Made by a program: the position numbers and the translations under genes. Below, in pieces: positions 43,801 through 54,000 of a DNA stretch of 64,000 bases (positions within the stretch are counted from its first letter, which is position 1; every line of letters starts with the position of its first letter). Below the pieces are notes generated by a model that was not told the origin of the DNA, searched no databases, and was given only the letters and a program-made list of their open reading frames with translations. The DNA lies in assembly GCF_052055875.1 (NCBI RefSeq), contig NZ_CP170508.1:124001-188000 (forward strand). The letters run 5' to 3'. The DNA is from Methanosphaerula subterraneus. GTDB taxonomy: Archaea > Halobacteriota > Methanomicrobia > Methanomicrobiales > Methanospirillaceae.

Positions 43801-46800
43801 ACCGCATCGGAGGCCCCGACGGCTGACTTCATCGCGAACATCACGAATGGCACCACCCCGCTTACGGTCCAGTTTAACGACACCTCGGTCGGCGCGAACC
43901 TGACGAACTGGTCGTGGGACTTCACCAACGACGGGCTCGTCGACTCGATCGAACAGAACCCGATCTTCAATTACACAACGGCCGGCAGTTACACCGTGAA
44001 CCTCACGGTGACGAACGCGACCGGCTCCGATAGCGAGGTGAAGGCCGGCTTCATCACCGTATCGGCACCGGTGGTCCCGACCGTCGCCCCTGTGACCGGT
44101 GTGATCCCGGCGAGCAGCAACGTGAACCTCCTGGTGGCGAACAGCGCCGGTGCCCGGTTCGACGACTACGGCAACGACACCTACAACTTCTTCAACACGG
44201 GCCAGTCCGCGACCCAGGGCTTCAACGCCCTCCATATCACCACGGACCCGGTAACAACGGAATCCGGCCAGGTCACGACCAGCGGCAGCCAGTCGGGAAC
44301 TTTCTACATCACCGACACGGGCGGCCGCGGCTGGGACGACGACGGTGTCCTGATGCTCGCGGTTAACGGGGCGATCCCCGATGACTTCAAGGTCAATATC
44401 CATGCGAGCGGGTACACCTGGACGCCGGTTCTGACCGGCAGCTACCCGACATTCGGGGGCGTGACGCTCTCTCCCGATGCGCTGAACGAGACCTTCACAA
44501 AGGCCGACTTCATCTACGGCCCGCAGATCTGGCGGCCCTCCCCGGGAACGGCGACCATGTACCCCATCTACAACGCTCAGGACATGACGAACACGACCGA
44601 TACCTTCTCGCTCATGTTCATCGATCTGAATGCGGGAATCCTCGGTGGAGGTACCCGCGGCCAGGCGAGTTTCTCAGGGCAGACCCTGGCGAACAACGGT
44701 GCGATCCGGGTCGACTACACCTTCGAGAACCTGACGACCTCCGCGGCGTTCGATGCGTATGCCTACGCGGTCTCTTCCAACCAGGGCCAGGGCATCCGCT
44801 GGACCAACCGCCTGAGTGATACCGGGGCGTCGGGATTCATGGTGACTGCCCTGCCTCCGGCCCTCGTCGCCGGCTTCACTGCGAACGTGACGAATGGCGC
44901 CGCCCCGCTGGCCGTGCAGTTCACCGATGCGTCGACCGGCTCCCCGACGAGCTGGTCGTGGGACTTCGGTGACGGTAACACCTCGGCGGTGCAGTCGCCA
45001 GTCCACAATTATACTGTGGCAGGGAACTACACCGTGAACCTGACAGCCACCAACGCCGGCGGTTCCAATACCTCGGTGAAGACGAACTATATCAGGGTCA
45101 CCAGCCTGGTGACCCCGACGCCGACGATCACCCCTGTGGCCGGCGGTGTCCTCCCCGACTACAACAACATCTTCGTCAGGGTGGCGAATGACGCAGGCGT
45201 GCAGTACGACGCCTTCGGCAACGACTCCTACAACATCCGGTTCGAAGGCTACGACCGCGGGCTCAACGCCCTGCACATCACCACCGACCCGGCCGTGAAC
45301 TTCGGCCAGGTGACGCAGACTGCGGCACAGTCCGGGACGTTCTATGCCACTGATTCCGGCGGGAAGGGCTACGAGGACGAAATCCTCCTGCTCGTCGGCG
45401 TGAATGGCACGGTCCCCGACGACTTCAAACTCCATGTCTCGGCCGACGGTTACACCTGGACTCCGAACACCGTCAGAAACACGGCTCCGACCTCCTACAC
45501 CTACAACGGCACCACCCTCGACGAGACCTTCACGAAAGCCGACCTCGTCTACGGTCCGCAGACCTGGAGACCAACCGGCAACGGGCTCTCCTATCCGATC
45601 TATGCGGGACAGGACACAGCCGACGCCGGGAACACCTTCCAGTTGATGTTCATCGACCTGAACGCCGGCGTGCTCAGGCCGAACACGACCCTCCAAAACC
45701 AGGGAGCTGTCCGAATCACCTACTCGTTCGAGAACCTTACCTCGCTCGCGAGCTTCAACGTCTACGGCTACTGCCAGACCTCGAACAACGGCGACGACAT
45801 GGTTGCCTGGTCGAACTCGCTGATGCCCGACAAGGCCCCGAGCGGCTACTCGGTCACGGCCCCGTCGCCGGCCCCTGTCGCCGGCTTCACGGCGAACACG
45901 ACGAATGGCACCGCTCCGCTCGCGGTCGGTTTCACCGACCAGTCGACGGGCTCCCCGACCTCGTGGTCGTGGTCCTTCGGCGATGGTAACACCTCGATCG
46001 AACAGTCGCCGGCTCACAATTACACGTCGGCCGGGAACTACACGGTGAATCTCACGGTCACAAATGCCGGCGGTTCCGACAGCGAAGTCAAGACCGACTT
46101 CATCACGGTTGCCGAACTGGTGACTCCAACAACGACAGCCACAACGACCCCGACGGTGACACCCACGACACCTCCCAAAACGTTCTTCACCGTTGGTGCC
46201 AGCGGGTGTGACTTCACGACACTGACGGATGCGCTTAATAGTGCGTCGGTGGTCGACGGCGATACCGTCTACGTCTACAATGGTACCTATCTACTCACCA
46301 GCACAGGTATTACAAAATCCATCACCCTCAGGGGGGAAGATGCCAATTCCGTAACCATTGATCTCAGTGGATTGACGGGACCAATCACCGGAAACGGAAC
46401 AATATTTGAAAATCTCCGTTTCACGAAGGGGCTATTGAGTTTTCCTTCGGTTGGTGGTGGAGCAACGAACATGATCATACGGAACTGTATTTTTGAAGAT
46501 ATGAAAAATCCGGGTTCCAGCAGTGGTGCGATCAAGTTATTTGGAACAAATAACACCATTTCCGGAAATGTATTCAAAAATAATGCTGTGTACAACGTGA
46601 TCTATCTGACCGGGACGAATAATATCGTCGAAAATAATATTTTCACGAACACCACGTCGGTTGCAACCATAAGAGGTGTCGTCCGTCTCGCTGCCGGTTC
46701 AGGAGCCATCGTCAGGAACAATTCATTCAGTGGCAACTCCATGCCCTGTGTCCTCATCCTGTCGAGTATGCTGACCCCCAGAGTATATCTCAACAATTTT

Positions 46801-49800
46801 GATGTACCCAGCGGAACAAGCCCTGTTGCAGTTCAGGGTGTTAACGACGCTCCGTCGTTCCCCTGGAGCTCGCCGACGGCAATAACCTACACCTATCAAA
46901 ATGTATCTTATACCAAGGCCCTCGGTAATTTCTATACCTCCTATTCCGGCGTGGACGCCGATGGGGATGGTATAGGAGACACCTCGTATCGACTGACAAC
47001 AAACCAGATCGATTCTGCTCCGCTGATGGACCGAACACAGTTCTACCTGGGGTCTTCGCATTCTCCCACGGCGTCTGTCAGCGTCATCCCTGCATCGGCG
47101 ACGGTCAATGTCAGCGAAACAAAACAGTTCGCCGGGAAAGCTATCGATAGCGACGGCCTGAATGTCCCGGGCCTGAACTATACCTGGTCCTCCAGCAACG
47201 AGACCGTCGGCACGATCTCTCAGACTGGCCTCTTTACTGCACGTGCACCAGGATCGGCGAACATCACTGCCTCGAATGGCGGGATCAGTAACACCTCTAT
47301 TGTTACCGTTCTCTCCTCTCAGCCGCTGCCGGTTGCCGACTTCACGGCGAACGTGACCTCCGGCTCTTTACCGCTCACGGTTCAGTTCATCGACGCATCG
47401 ACCGGTTCGCCAACAGCGTGGGCCTGGGACTTCACCAACGACGGGACGGTCGACGCCACCACACAGAACCCGATCTTCACCTACCCGGCACGCGGGACCT
47501 ACTCGGTGAACCTGACGGTCTCCAATTCAGACGGGACCAACAGCACGATCAAATCGAATTACATCGCGGTCTCCGGGGCAACAACCTGGACGGTTGGTGC
47601 CAGCGGGTGTGACTTCACGACGCTGCCGGCTGCGATGTCAGCGGCTGTCGACGGCGATTCCATCTATGTCTACAACGGCACTTACTCCTTCAGTGCCCTA
47701 TCAAAAAATAACATCAGAATTACAGGTGAGGGAGCAGATCTCGTGACCATAAATCTCGGAGGAACTGGGTACCAGGTTCAGGGATCCGGGTCGATTTTCG
47801 AGCAAGTGAAGTTTACGAATGGAAGAATATCCTTACCCTCTACAGCCCCCGTCGCCCAGAATATTATCATCCGAAATTGTATCTTCGAGGGTATGAAATC
47901 CACCAGTCCCGCACCCTATGGGCTTAGTGTCCTTGGTCAAAATAACACCTTTCAAAATAATATGTTCAGAAATAATGCAGTAGCCTGTGTGATCCGGGTT
48001 GGGAGTGGCCCTAACAATAGCATGAAAAACAACACCTTCATGAACAATGGTCCGTCTGGTACATCAAAGGCAGTCCTCGAGATTTATACAGCTGCTAATC
48101 CTGTGATTATTGAAAATAATATCTTTAAAGACAACACCTATTCATGTATTTACGTCCAGAATCTCATGCTGGCGGATACGGCGATCACCCTCAACGATTT
48201 CATCGTTCCTGATGGGGTAACACCTATTAAGACGTTTGGGACTATTCCGGCCATCTCCTGGGTTACGTCCACAACGGTTCCGTATACCTATCAGGGAACA
48301 TCCCATACTGGCGTTCTCGGAAATTACTGGAGCACCTATTCCGGCACAGATGCAAATGAGGATGGCATCGGCGACACCCCATACAACACCGGGGTTTCGA
48401 CTCAGGTTGATTCTGCTCCGCTGATGGATCGGACACAGTTCTACTTCGGGGCCTCGCATTCAGCCACGGCAGTCAGCGTCATCCCTGCATCGGCGACGGT
48501 CAATGTTAGCGAAACAAAACAGTTCGCTGGCAAAGCCACCGATAGCGACGGCCTGAATGTCCCGGGCCTGAACTATACCTGGTCCTCCAGCAACGAGACT
48601 GTTGGGAATATCTCCGAGATCGGTCTCTTTACTGCACATGCACCAGGATCTGTGACGATCACCGCCTCGACCGGCGGGATCAGTAACACCTCTGTTGTTA
48701 CCGTTCTCTCCTCTCAGCCGCTGCCGGTTGCCGACTTCACGGCGAACGTGACGAACGGCACCTCACCACTCTCGGTCGGTTTCACCGACCGGTCGACCGG
48801 CTCACCAACGAGCTGGTCGTGGTCCTTCGGCGACGGCAACACCTCGACCCTCCAAAACCCGAGCCACACCTATACGGTGGCCGGGAACTACACCGTGAAC
48901 CTGACGGCCACCAATGCCGGCGGGAGCAACACCTCGGTGAGGACCGACTACATCACCGTCACCACGCCGGTGACCCCGGCGCCGGTTGCCGGCTTCAGTG
49001 CGAACGTGACGAACGGCACCGCTCCCATCGCGGTCGGGTTCACCGACCAGTCGACCGGCTCACCAACGAGCTGGTCGTGGTCCTTCGGCGACGGCGGAAC
49101 CTCGACCCTCCAGAGCCCAAGCCACACCTACGCGGTGGCCGGTACCTACACCGTCAATCTCACGGCAACGAACGCCGGCGGCAGCAACACCAGCACCCGG
49201 ACCGGCTACATCACCGTCCGGGCACCGGCGACCCCCACAACCGTAGCGACAACAATTGCAACAACAATCCCAACGACCATAGCAACGACAGTACCAACAA
49301 CAGTACCGACCACGACGACCGTGACCCCGACCCCGACTGCCACGCAGCAGCCGGTGGTGGCCAACTTCACCGCGAACGTGACAGCCGGCCAGTCCCCGCT
49401 CGCCGTGCAGTTCACTGATCTGACCACCGGATCGATCAGGCAGTACTTCTGGCAGTTCGGAGACGGAGGAGCCTCGTTCGACCAGAATCCGGTCCACATC
49501 TACACAGCCGCCGGCACGTACACCGTCTCCCTCGTCGCCATCGGTTCGACCGGATCCCAGGTGAAGACGATCGCCCAGTACATCACGGTCACCGCACCGG
49601 GGACTCCAACCCAGACCGTCACCCCAACCGTGACAAGCACAACTCCAACCACAACGACCGTGATCCCAACCCCAACCGTGACAACGACCATCCCGGTCAC
49701 GACGACCGTGACCCCGCTGCCGACCTCGCCCGGTCATGACCTGCCGATCGCAAACTTCGTGGTCACCTACCTGGGCGGCGCCGGTTCGATGGGCATTCAG

Positions 49801-50856
49801 GTGACCGACGCCTCGACGAACGCCACCACCGTGAAGTATGACCTCGGCGACGGCACGACCACCGCCTACAAAAACTTCCGGTACACCTACTGGCAGCCCG
49901 GCACCTACACGATCAAACTGACTGCGACGAACGATGCCGGAACCACCGAGAAGACCGTCACCGTGACGGTGCCGGCCGGTTCCCCCACGACCACGACCGT
50001 CACACCGACCGTGACTGTGACAACGCCGGCACCAACTACAACGACGGTTACGCCGACGCAGACCTCGACTGATCCGAACCTGCCTGTGGCCAACTTCACG
50101 GTCACCTTCCCGGGCGGCCTGGGTTCGATGGGTATCCAGGTCACCAACACTGCCGTGAACGCGACTTCGGTCCGGTATAATCTCGGCGACGGGGCGACCA
50201 CCGCTTACCCGAACTTCACCTACACCTACTGGCAGTCAGGCAACTACACCATCAACCAGACCGCGACCAACGCGGCCGGGTCTACCAACAAGACCCTGGT
50301 GGTGACGGTACCGGCGGTGTCGACCCCGACCACAATCCCAACCACAATCCCGACCACAACAACGGTCTCACCGACCGCGACCACGACCGGTCCGGTCTAC
50401 AACGGCACACACCTGATCCCCGGCCAGCTGCAGGCCGAGGACTACGACCTCGGCGGCGAGGGTGTCGCCTACCATGACACCACCGCTGGCAACGAAGGCG
50501 GGGTCTACCGGCATGACGACGTCGACATCGAGACCCTCGACACCGACCGGAGTCCGAACGTCGGCTGGGTCCGGACCGGCGAGTGGCTCGCCTACACCGT
50601 GAACATCGGCACGGCCGGCACCTACGACGCCGGGTTCAGGGTCGCCTCCTCCCATGCAGGCTCATCGGTCCAGGTCTACCTGGATGACGGGACGACTCCG
50701 GTCGCGACGGTCAACGTGCCGAACACCGGCGACTGGCTGGCCTTCCAGACCGTGCAGGTACCGGTGGCCCTGCCGGCCGGACAGCACCGGCTGAAGCTTG
50801 CGTTCCCGACCGACTACGCCAACATCAACTGGATCGACTTCACCCCGAGGGCCTGA
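40867..50856 (+). CDS. Giant (3329-aa) mosaic surface protein: beta-propeller, PKD, DUF3344, beta-helix, Ig-like and CBM6 modules
   Basis: Signal peptide 1-27. Residues about 35-250 form the N-terminal domain that precedes SBBP propellers (SFIENQGQAPDAVKYQV...LIIDPTLLYSS). About 252-720 are SBBP beta-propeller repeats (YLGGSG, DxxGNIYLAG). Then PKD 1-4 (727-1068), DUF3344-a (1080-1329), PKD 5, DUF3344-b of the GYDRGLNALH type (1427-1668), PKD 6, a right-handed beta-helix (1769-2065), a BIG2-like Ig domain (2072-2150), PKD 7, a second beta-helix (2237-2527), a second BIG2-like domain (2535-2616), PKD 8-10, two PKD-like YDLGDG domains (2959-3153) and a CBM6-like carbohydrate-binding domain (3178-3329; AEDYDLGGEGVAYHD, VGWVRTGEWLAYTV). 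Thr-rich linkers separate the last modules. No anchor or dockerin is present. An adhesion or matrix role is inferred. Confidence 0.85.
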   Translation: MMSYRKAGEFLLLLIILIAALATPAMAGLVLPNDTGTGAAINPESLSLPLSFIENQGQAPDAVKYQVNAAGHSIAFEPDRIVLTASQDVNETTRSAEVTMTFPGSSASPAIAGLDRLPGSASFFLGNDSTKWRSDVPIFGSIEYQQLYPGVDLRYNGTQGVLKREFVVAPGASPNQIAIAYDGIDGLALAENGSLAITTSLGVLTDEAPVAYQAIDGVKVPVTSSYRLKDDGTVGFTVGAYDQSRPLIIDPTLLYSSFYWGHPNYTKTAFNQVCVGQTGNIYLAGVTNFGSLPVQNAYQGSMSGTQDAFVAELNPEGNQVLYLSYLGGSGLDCPQGLGVDNAGNIYLAGGTRSDNFPLQSPFQTARNDSYSAFVTKLNPSNPSGSQLVYSSYLGNNGAYSSSSSTGISAIVVDSSGNAYVSGSSKSATGAQLPVTADAAQPTSGGGTDAYLAKIPSDGSLTYLTYLGGSGTEGTPATSGSNFLPVMGLGFDPAGNIYVAGRTVSTDFPVLNAYQSANGGSNDIFVVKYSPSGSKVYATYLGGSGDDYVGDLATDASGAVYLTGYTLSTNFPMQNPAQGTINGSQSVYITKLAPSGSALDYSTYWGGTGSSQTTGFGIVVNDAGEAYIDGRTDAMNFPLINGSQSSYGGGACDGFVVKFSTAGNTALYSTLIGGEYTDELYGIALDHEGNVIVCGDSQSNGYPTTTSAYLTTNPGGLQLSSILTILTDKAVAGFTATPTSGYAPLAVQFNDTSAGSPTNWSWDFGDNTTSTEQNPAHTYTATGLYSVNLTASSSAGSTHILKTDYITVLDQPALPAANFTANVTTGIAPLTVQFTDTSLGENLTAWSWNFGDGNLSTEQNPVHTYALTGNYTVNLTVTNTSGSNSSVKADYILVSTQPQPVANFTANVTTGTAPLAVQFNDTSLGENLTAWSWAFGDGNTSTEQNPINNYTTAGTYTVNLTVTNATGSNSSVKTNYITVTASEAPTADFIANITNGTTPLTVQFNDTSVGANLTNWSWDFTNDGLVDSIEQNPIFNYTTAGSYTVNLTVTNATGSDSEVKAGFITVSAPVVPTVAPVTGVIPASSNVNLLVANSAGARFDDYGNDTYNFFNTGQSATQGFNALHITTDPVTTESGQVTTSGSQSGTFYITDTGGRGWDDDGVLMLAVNGAIPDDFKVNIHASGYTWTPVLTGSYPTFGGVTLSPDALNETFTKADFIYGPQIWRPSPGTATMYPIYNAQDMTNTTDTFSLMFIDLNAGILGGGTRGQASFSGQTLANNGAIRVDYTFENLTTSAAFDAYAYAVSSNQGQGIRWTNRLSDTGASGFMVTALPPALVAGFTANVTNGAAPLAVQFTDASTGSPTSWSWDFGDGNTSAVQSPVHNYTVAGNYTVNLTATNAGGSNTSVKTNYIRVTSLVTPTPTITPVAGGVLPDYNNIFVRVANDAGVQYDAFGNDSYNIRFEGYDRGLNALHITTDPAVNFGQVTQTAAQSGTFYATDSGGKGYEDEILLLVGVNGTVPDDFKLHVSADGYTWTPNTVRNTAPTSYTYNGTTLDETFTKADLVYGPQTWRPTGNGLSYPIYAGQDTADAGNTFQLMFIDLNAGVLRPNTTLQNQGAVRITYSFENLTSLASFNVYGYCQTSNNGDDMVAWSNSLMPDKAPSGYSVTAPSPAPVAGFTANTTNGTAPLAVGFTDQSTGSPTSWSWSFGDGNTSIEQSPAHNYTSAGNYTVNLTVTNAGGSDSEVKTDFITVAELVTPTTTATTTPTVTPTTPPKTFFTVGASGCDFTTLTDALNSASVVDGDTVYVYNGTYLLTSTGITKSITLRGEDANSVTIDLSGLTGPITGNGTIFENLRFTKGLLSFPSVGGGATNMIIRNCIFEDMKNPGSSSGAIKLFGTNNTISGNVFKNNAVYNVIYLTGTNNIVENNIFTNTTSVATIRGVVRLAAGSGAIVRNNSFSGNSMPCVLILSSMLTPRVYLNNFDVPSGTSPVAVQGVNDAPSFPWSSPTAITYTYQNVSYTKALGNFYTSYSGVDADGDGIGDTSYRLTTNQIDSAPLMDRTQFYLGSSHSPTASVSVIPASATVNVSETKQFAGKAIDSDGLNVPGLNYTWSSSNETVGTISQTGLFTARAPGSANITASNGGISNTSIVTVLSSQPLPVADFTANVTSGSLPLTVQFIDASTGSPTAWAWDFTNDGTVDATTQNPIFTYPARGTYSVNLTVSNSDGTNSTIKSNYIAVSGATTWTVGASGCDFTTLPAAMSAAVDGDSIYVYNGTYSFSALSKNNIRITGEGADLVTINLGGTGYQVQGSGSIFEQVKFTNGRISLPSTAPVAQNIIIRNCIFEGMKSTSPAPYGLSVLGQNNTFQNNMFRNNAVACVIRVGSGPNNSMKNNTFMNNGPSGTSKAVLEIYTAANPVIIENNIFKDNTYSCIYVQNLMLADTAITLNDFIVPDGVTPIKTFGTIPAISWVTSTTVPYTYQGTSHTGVLGNYWSTYSGTDANEDGIGDTPYNTGVSTQVDSAPLMDRTQFYFGASHSATAVSVIPASATVNVSETKQFAGKATDSDGLNVPGLNYTWSSSNETVGNISEIGLFTAHAPGSVTITASTGGISNTSVVTVLSSQPLPVADFTANVTNGTSPLSVGFTDRSTGSPTSWSWSFGDGNTSTLQNPSHTYTVAGNYTVNLTATNAGGSNTSVRTDYITVTTPVTPAPVAGFSANVTNGTAPIAVGFTDQSTGSPTSWSWSFGDGGTSTLQSPSHTYAVAGTYTVNLTATNAGGSNTSTRTGYITVRAPATPTTVATTIATTIPTTIATTVPTTVPTTTTVTPTPTATQQPVVANFTANVTAGQSPLAVQFTDLTTGSIRQYFWQFGDGGASFDQNPVHIYTAAGTYTVSLVAIGSTGSQVKTIAQYITVTAPGTPTQTVTPTVTSTTPTTTTVIPTPTVTTTIPVTTTVTPLPTSPGHDLPIANFVVTYLGGAGSMGIQVTDASTNATTVKYDLGDGTTTAYKNFRYTYWQPGTYTIKLTATNDAGTTEKTVTVTVPAGSPTTTTVTPTVTVTTPAPTTTTVTPTQTSTDPNLPVANFTVTFPGGLGSMGIQVTNTAVNATSVRYNLGDGATTAYPNFTYTYWQSGNYTINQTATNAAGSTNKTLVVTVPAVSTPTTIPTTIPTTTTVSPTATTTGPVYNGTHLIPGQLQAEDYDLGGEGVAYHDTTAGNEGGVYRHDDVDIETLDTDRSPNVGWVRTGEWLAYTVNIGTAGTYDAGFRVASSHAGSSVQVYLDDGTTPVATVNVPNTGDWLAFQTVQVPVALPAGQHRLKLAFPTDYANINWIDFTPRA
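46188..48749 (+). repeat. Tandem 1.4-kb module duplication inside the giant gene
   Basis: The beta-helix + BIG2-like + PKD block occurs twice. Beta-helix starts at about 46190 and 47590 share GGTGCCAGCGGGTGTGACTT. The stretch from GATTCTGCTCCGCTGATGG to the following PKD (47011-47354 and 48409-48749) is nearly identical at the DNA level, offset 1395-1398 nt. The beta-helix bodies have diverged more than the BIG2/PKD parts. Confidence 0.8.
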
Positions 50857-51005
50857 AGTCCATCCCTTTTTTCACAACCCTCCGGTCTTCATCGGTCAGG
50901 GGCATCGTTCATCCGGAATGGACGCTCTTCTCCCGACCTGGTGGATAAAAAAAGCGTCTGATTCTCCTGCATTGATGCCGGCAAAAAAAGTGAATGTCTC
51001 TTCAA
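50857..51005. terminator. Convergent gene ends with opposed T-runs
   Basis: TTTTTT at 50867-50872 follows the giant gene. A-runs at 50947-50953 and 50983-50989 give oligo-T on the minus strand after the gene ending at 51006. No gene is seen between them. Confidence 0.45.
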
Positions 51006-54000
51006 TCATGTCATGTTGAAGAGGATGACCACATCGTCGAAGTCTATCCGTCCGTCGTGGTTGAAGTCGAAGGCGCCGACCGGTTCATTGGCTGCGATCC
51101 AGTCCATCTGGTCGAAGAAGAGGACCACGTCGTTGAAGTCGAGGGCTCCGTTCCCGTTCAGATCTTCATACAACCCGTCATGGTTGATATCAGTCGGCAT
51201 GCCCGTCCCGCCGGGGACCTGCTCTCTCTCGGTGGGCAGGTTCTCCTCGACGACGACGGGGTGCATCACCACTGGACTCCACGCACCTGTTGCATTGGCT
51301 GCACCGAAGAAGACCTGATAGGTTCCGGCGGTGCTGAAGGTATGTGACGGGTTTCGATCAGTGGAGTACTGGCCGTCGAAGTACCAGAACCAGCTGGTCG
51401 GGTGTATGGTCGAGGTGTCCGTGAAGTTCACCGGTACCCCCGCCAGTGCCGGCGTTCCCCAGGTGAAGTCCACGATGCCCGGCTGATCCGGCGTGACCGT
51501 GGTCGATACGGTCGTCGGAACAGTCGTCTGTACGGTGGTTGGTTGCGTGGGTACTATTACTGTCTGTGTGGTGGTGGGCTGGGTTGGTATAACCACGGTC
51601 TGTGTGGTGGTAACAGTGGTAGTGGTCGTAGTGGTGGTCGTCACGGGTGCCCGGACGGTGATGTAGCCCGTCCGGGTGCTGGTGTTGCTGCCGCCGGTGT
51701 TCGTCGCTGTCAGAACCACCGTGTAGGTGCCAGCCGCTGTATAGGTGTGGGATGGGCTCTGGAGGGTCGAGGTTCCGCCGTCACCGAAGGACCACGACCA
51801 GCTCGTCGGTGAACCGGTCGACTGGTCGGTGAACCCGACCGCGATGGGAGCGGTGCCGCTCGTCACGTTCGCACTGAAGCCGGCGACCGGGCTGGTCGCC
51901 ACGACGGTGACGGTCTGTGAGGTGGTGGCGGGTCCGCGGCTGTTCGAGACCGTCAACTGGACGGTGTAGGTGCCGGGTGCGGCATACTGGTGTATCGCGG
52001 CATTCTCGGTTCCATCCGGGGTGCCGTCCCCAAACGACCATCTGTACGAATCGATTCGACCGGTTGAATCGGAAGAGAAGGTCACCTGGTCATTCACCGA
52101 GATGGTTGTCTCCGGGGTATACGAGAAGGCCGCAACCGGCAGGGCCAGTGCCGTCACATGGATATACCCGGTCTTTTCGACCTGATCGGTGCCCGCAGCA
52201 TTGCTCACGACCAGGGATACCGGGTAATCCCCGGCTCCCAAATAGGTGTGGGCCGGGTTCTGCTCGATCGAGGTGGTGCCGTCCCCAAACGTCCAGGACC
52301 ATGAACCGGGCATCCCGGTCGACAGGTCGGTGAACTGGACGACCAGGGGGGCTTCCCCTGACTGGATGTTTGATGCGAAGTCGGCGGTCGGTGCGACGGC
52401 ATGATCGTTCCAGGTGACCAGGTCAACCCACCCGGCATCGAGTCCGTCACTGCCGGACGGGTCCTTGATGTACGCCCATTTCAGCGTATGTGCGCCGTCA
52501 CCTTTCACCAGGAATGACGCCCGCCACCAGTCCTCAGAGCCGTAGATCGAGTCCTGCAGTTCATCGTCGATGAAGAAACAGAGAAGGTCGACCCCCAGCT
52601 CGGAGCTGACCTTCCAGGTGAAGGCGATCTCGCCGGGTCCATTCACGGTCGTTTCGAGCCAGGTCGACTGATCATCGGTGATCTGGCCGCTGCGGACCGC
52701 GTCACCCTCGACAAACCAGGTTTTATCTTCATCACCATAGGTGGTCCAGCTGAGGTTGGGACTGTCCAGGGCCCAGCCGATGGACCCGGTGGCCGGCGTC
52801 GTCGACGGTACCGTGGTCGCCACCGTCGTGGTCGTGGTTGTCACGGGGGCCTGGACGGTGATGTAGCCGGTCCGGGTGCTGGTGTTGCTCCCGTCGGCGT
52901 TCGTCGCCGTCAGAGCTACGGTGTAGGTGCCGGCCGCTGTATAGGTGTGGCTTGGGCTCTGGAGGGTCGAGGTTCCGCCGTCACCGAACGACCACGACCA
53001 CGAGGTCGGGGTGCCCGTCGACTGGTCGGTGAACCCGACCGAGAGCGGTGCAGTTCCATTCGTGATGTTCGCACTGAAGCCGGCAACCGGAGCCGGGGTT
53101 GCCGGGGCGGTGACCGTGATGTACTTGGAGGTTGTGTTGTTCCCGATTGCATTCAGGGCGGTGAGCATCACCTGGAACGTGCCGGCACTCGTGAAGGTGT
53201 GGACCGGGCTCTGCAGGGTGCTGGAGGTGTAGTCGTCATAGAACGTCCAGCTCCAGCTCGTCGGTCCGTTTGATGATAGGTCGGTGAACTGCACCGTCAG
53301 AGGAGCCGCCCCGCTCGTGACATCCATTGAAAAGTTCGCGACCGGTTGGAGCATTCCGGCCGGTGGGGGTGCCACGATGGTGACGGTCTTCGCGGCGGTT
53401 GACGATCCGAGGCTGTTCGAGACGGTCAACTGGACGGTATAGGTGCCGGCCGCAGTATACTGGTGCATCGCCGTCATATCAGTCCCATCCGGGGTGCCAT
53501 CGCCGAACGACCATAGGTACGAATCGACCCTGCCGGTGGAGTCGGAGTAGAAGGAGATCGGGTCATTAACCGTGACGACGGAATCCGGCGAGTAGGAGAA
53601 GGCCGCTACCGGCTTGGTCAGTGCCGTCACATGGATATACCCGGTCTTTACGATCTGATTGGTACCCACCGTATTGCCCGCGACCAGGGATACCGAGTAG
53701 TCTCCGGGCGTCATATAGGTATGGCCCGGGCTCTGTTCGGTCGAGGTTCCGCCGTCCCCAAATGTCCAGGACCACGAGGTGGGTATCCCGGTCGAGAGAT
53801 CGGTGAACTGGACGGTCAGGGGGGCTTCCCCTGACAGGTGATCTGATGCGAAGTCCGCGATCGGTGAGACCGGTTGATCATTCCAGGCGACCTTGTCCAC
53901 CCATCCGGCATCGACTCCGACACTGCCTGAAGAATCCTTGCTGTACACCCATTTGAGTGTGTGTTCGCCGGCGCCTTTCACTGAGAATGTTATGGGCGAC

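Noticed and set aside
43375..46017. Minus-strand open frames (342 and 447 codons) inside the giant gene
   Set aside because: Gly/Arg/Val-rich shadows of repeated PKD and DUF3344 coding sequence; they follow the repeats and have no start signals.
43045..49220. Regularly spaced similar segments resembling a CRISPR-like array
   Set aside because: The units are about 250 bp, in frame and encode PKD domains; no short identical repeats with unique spacers and no cas genes are present.
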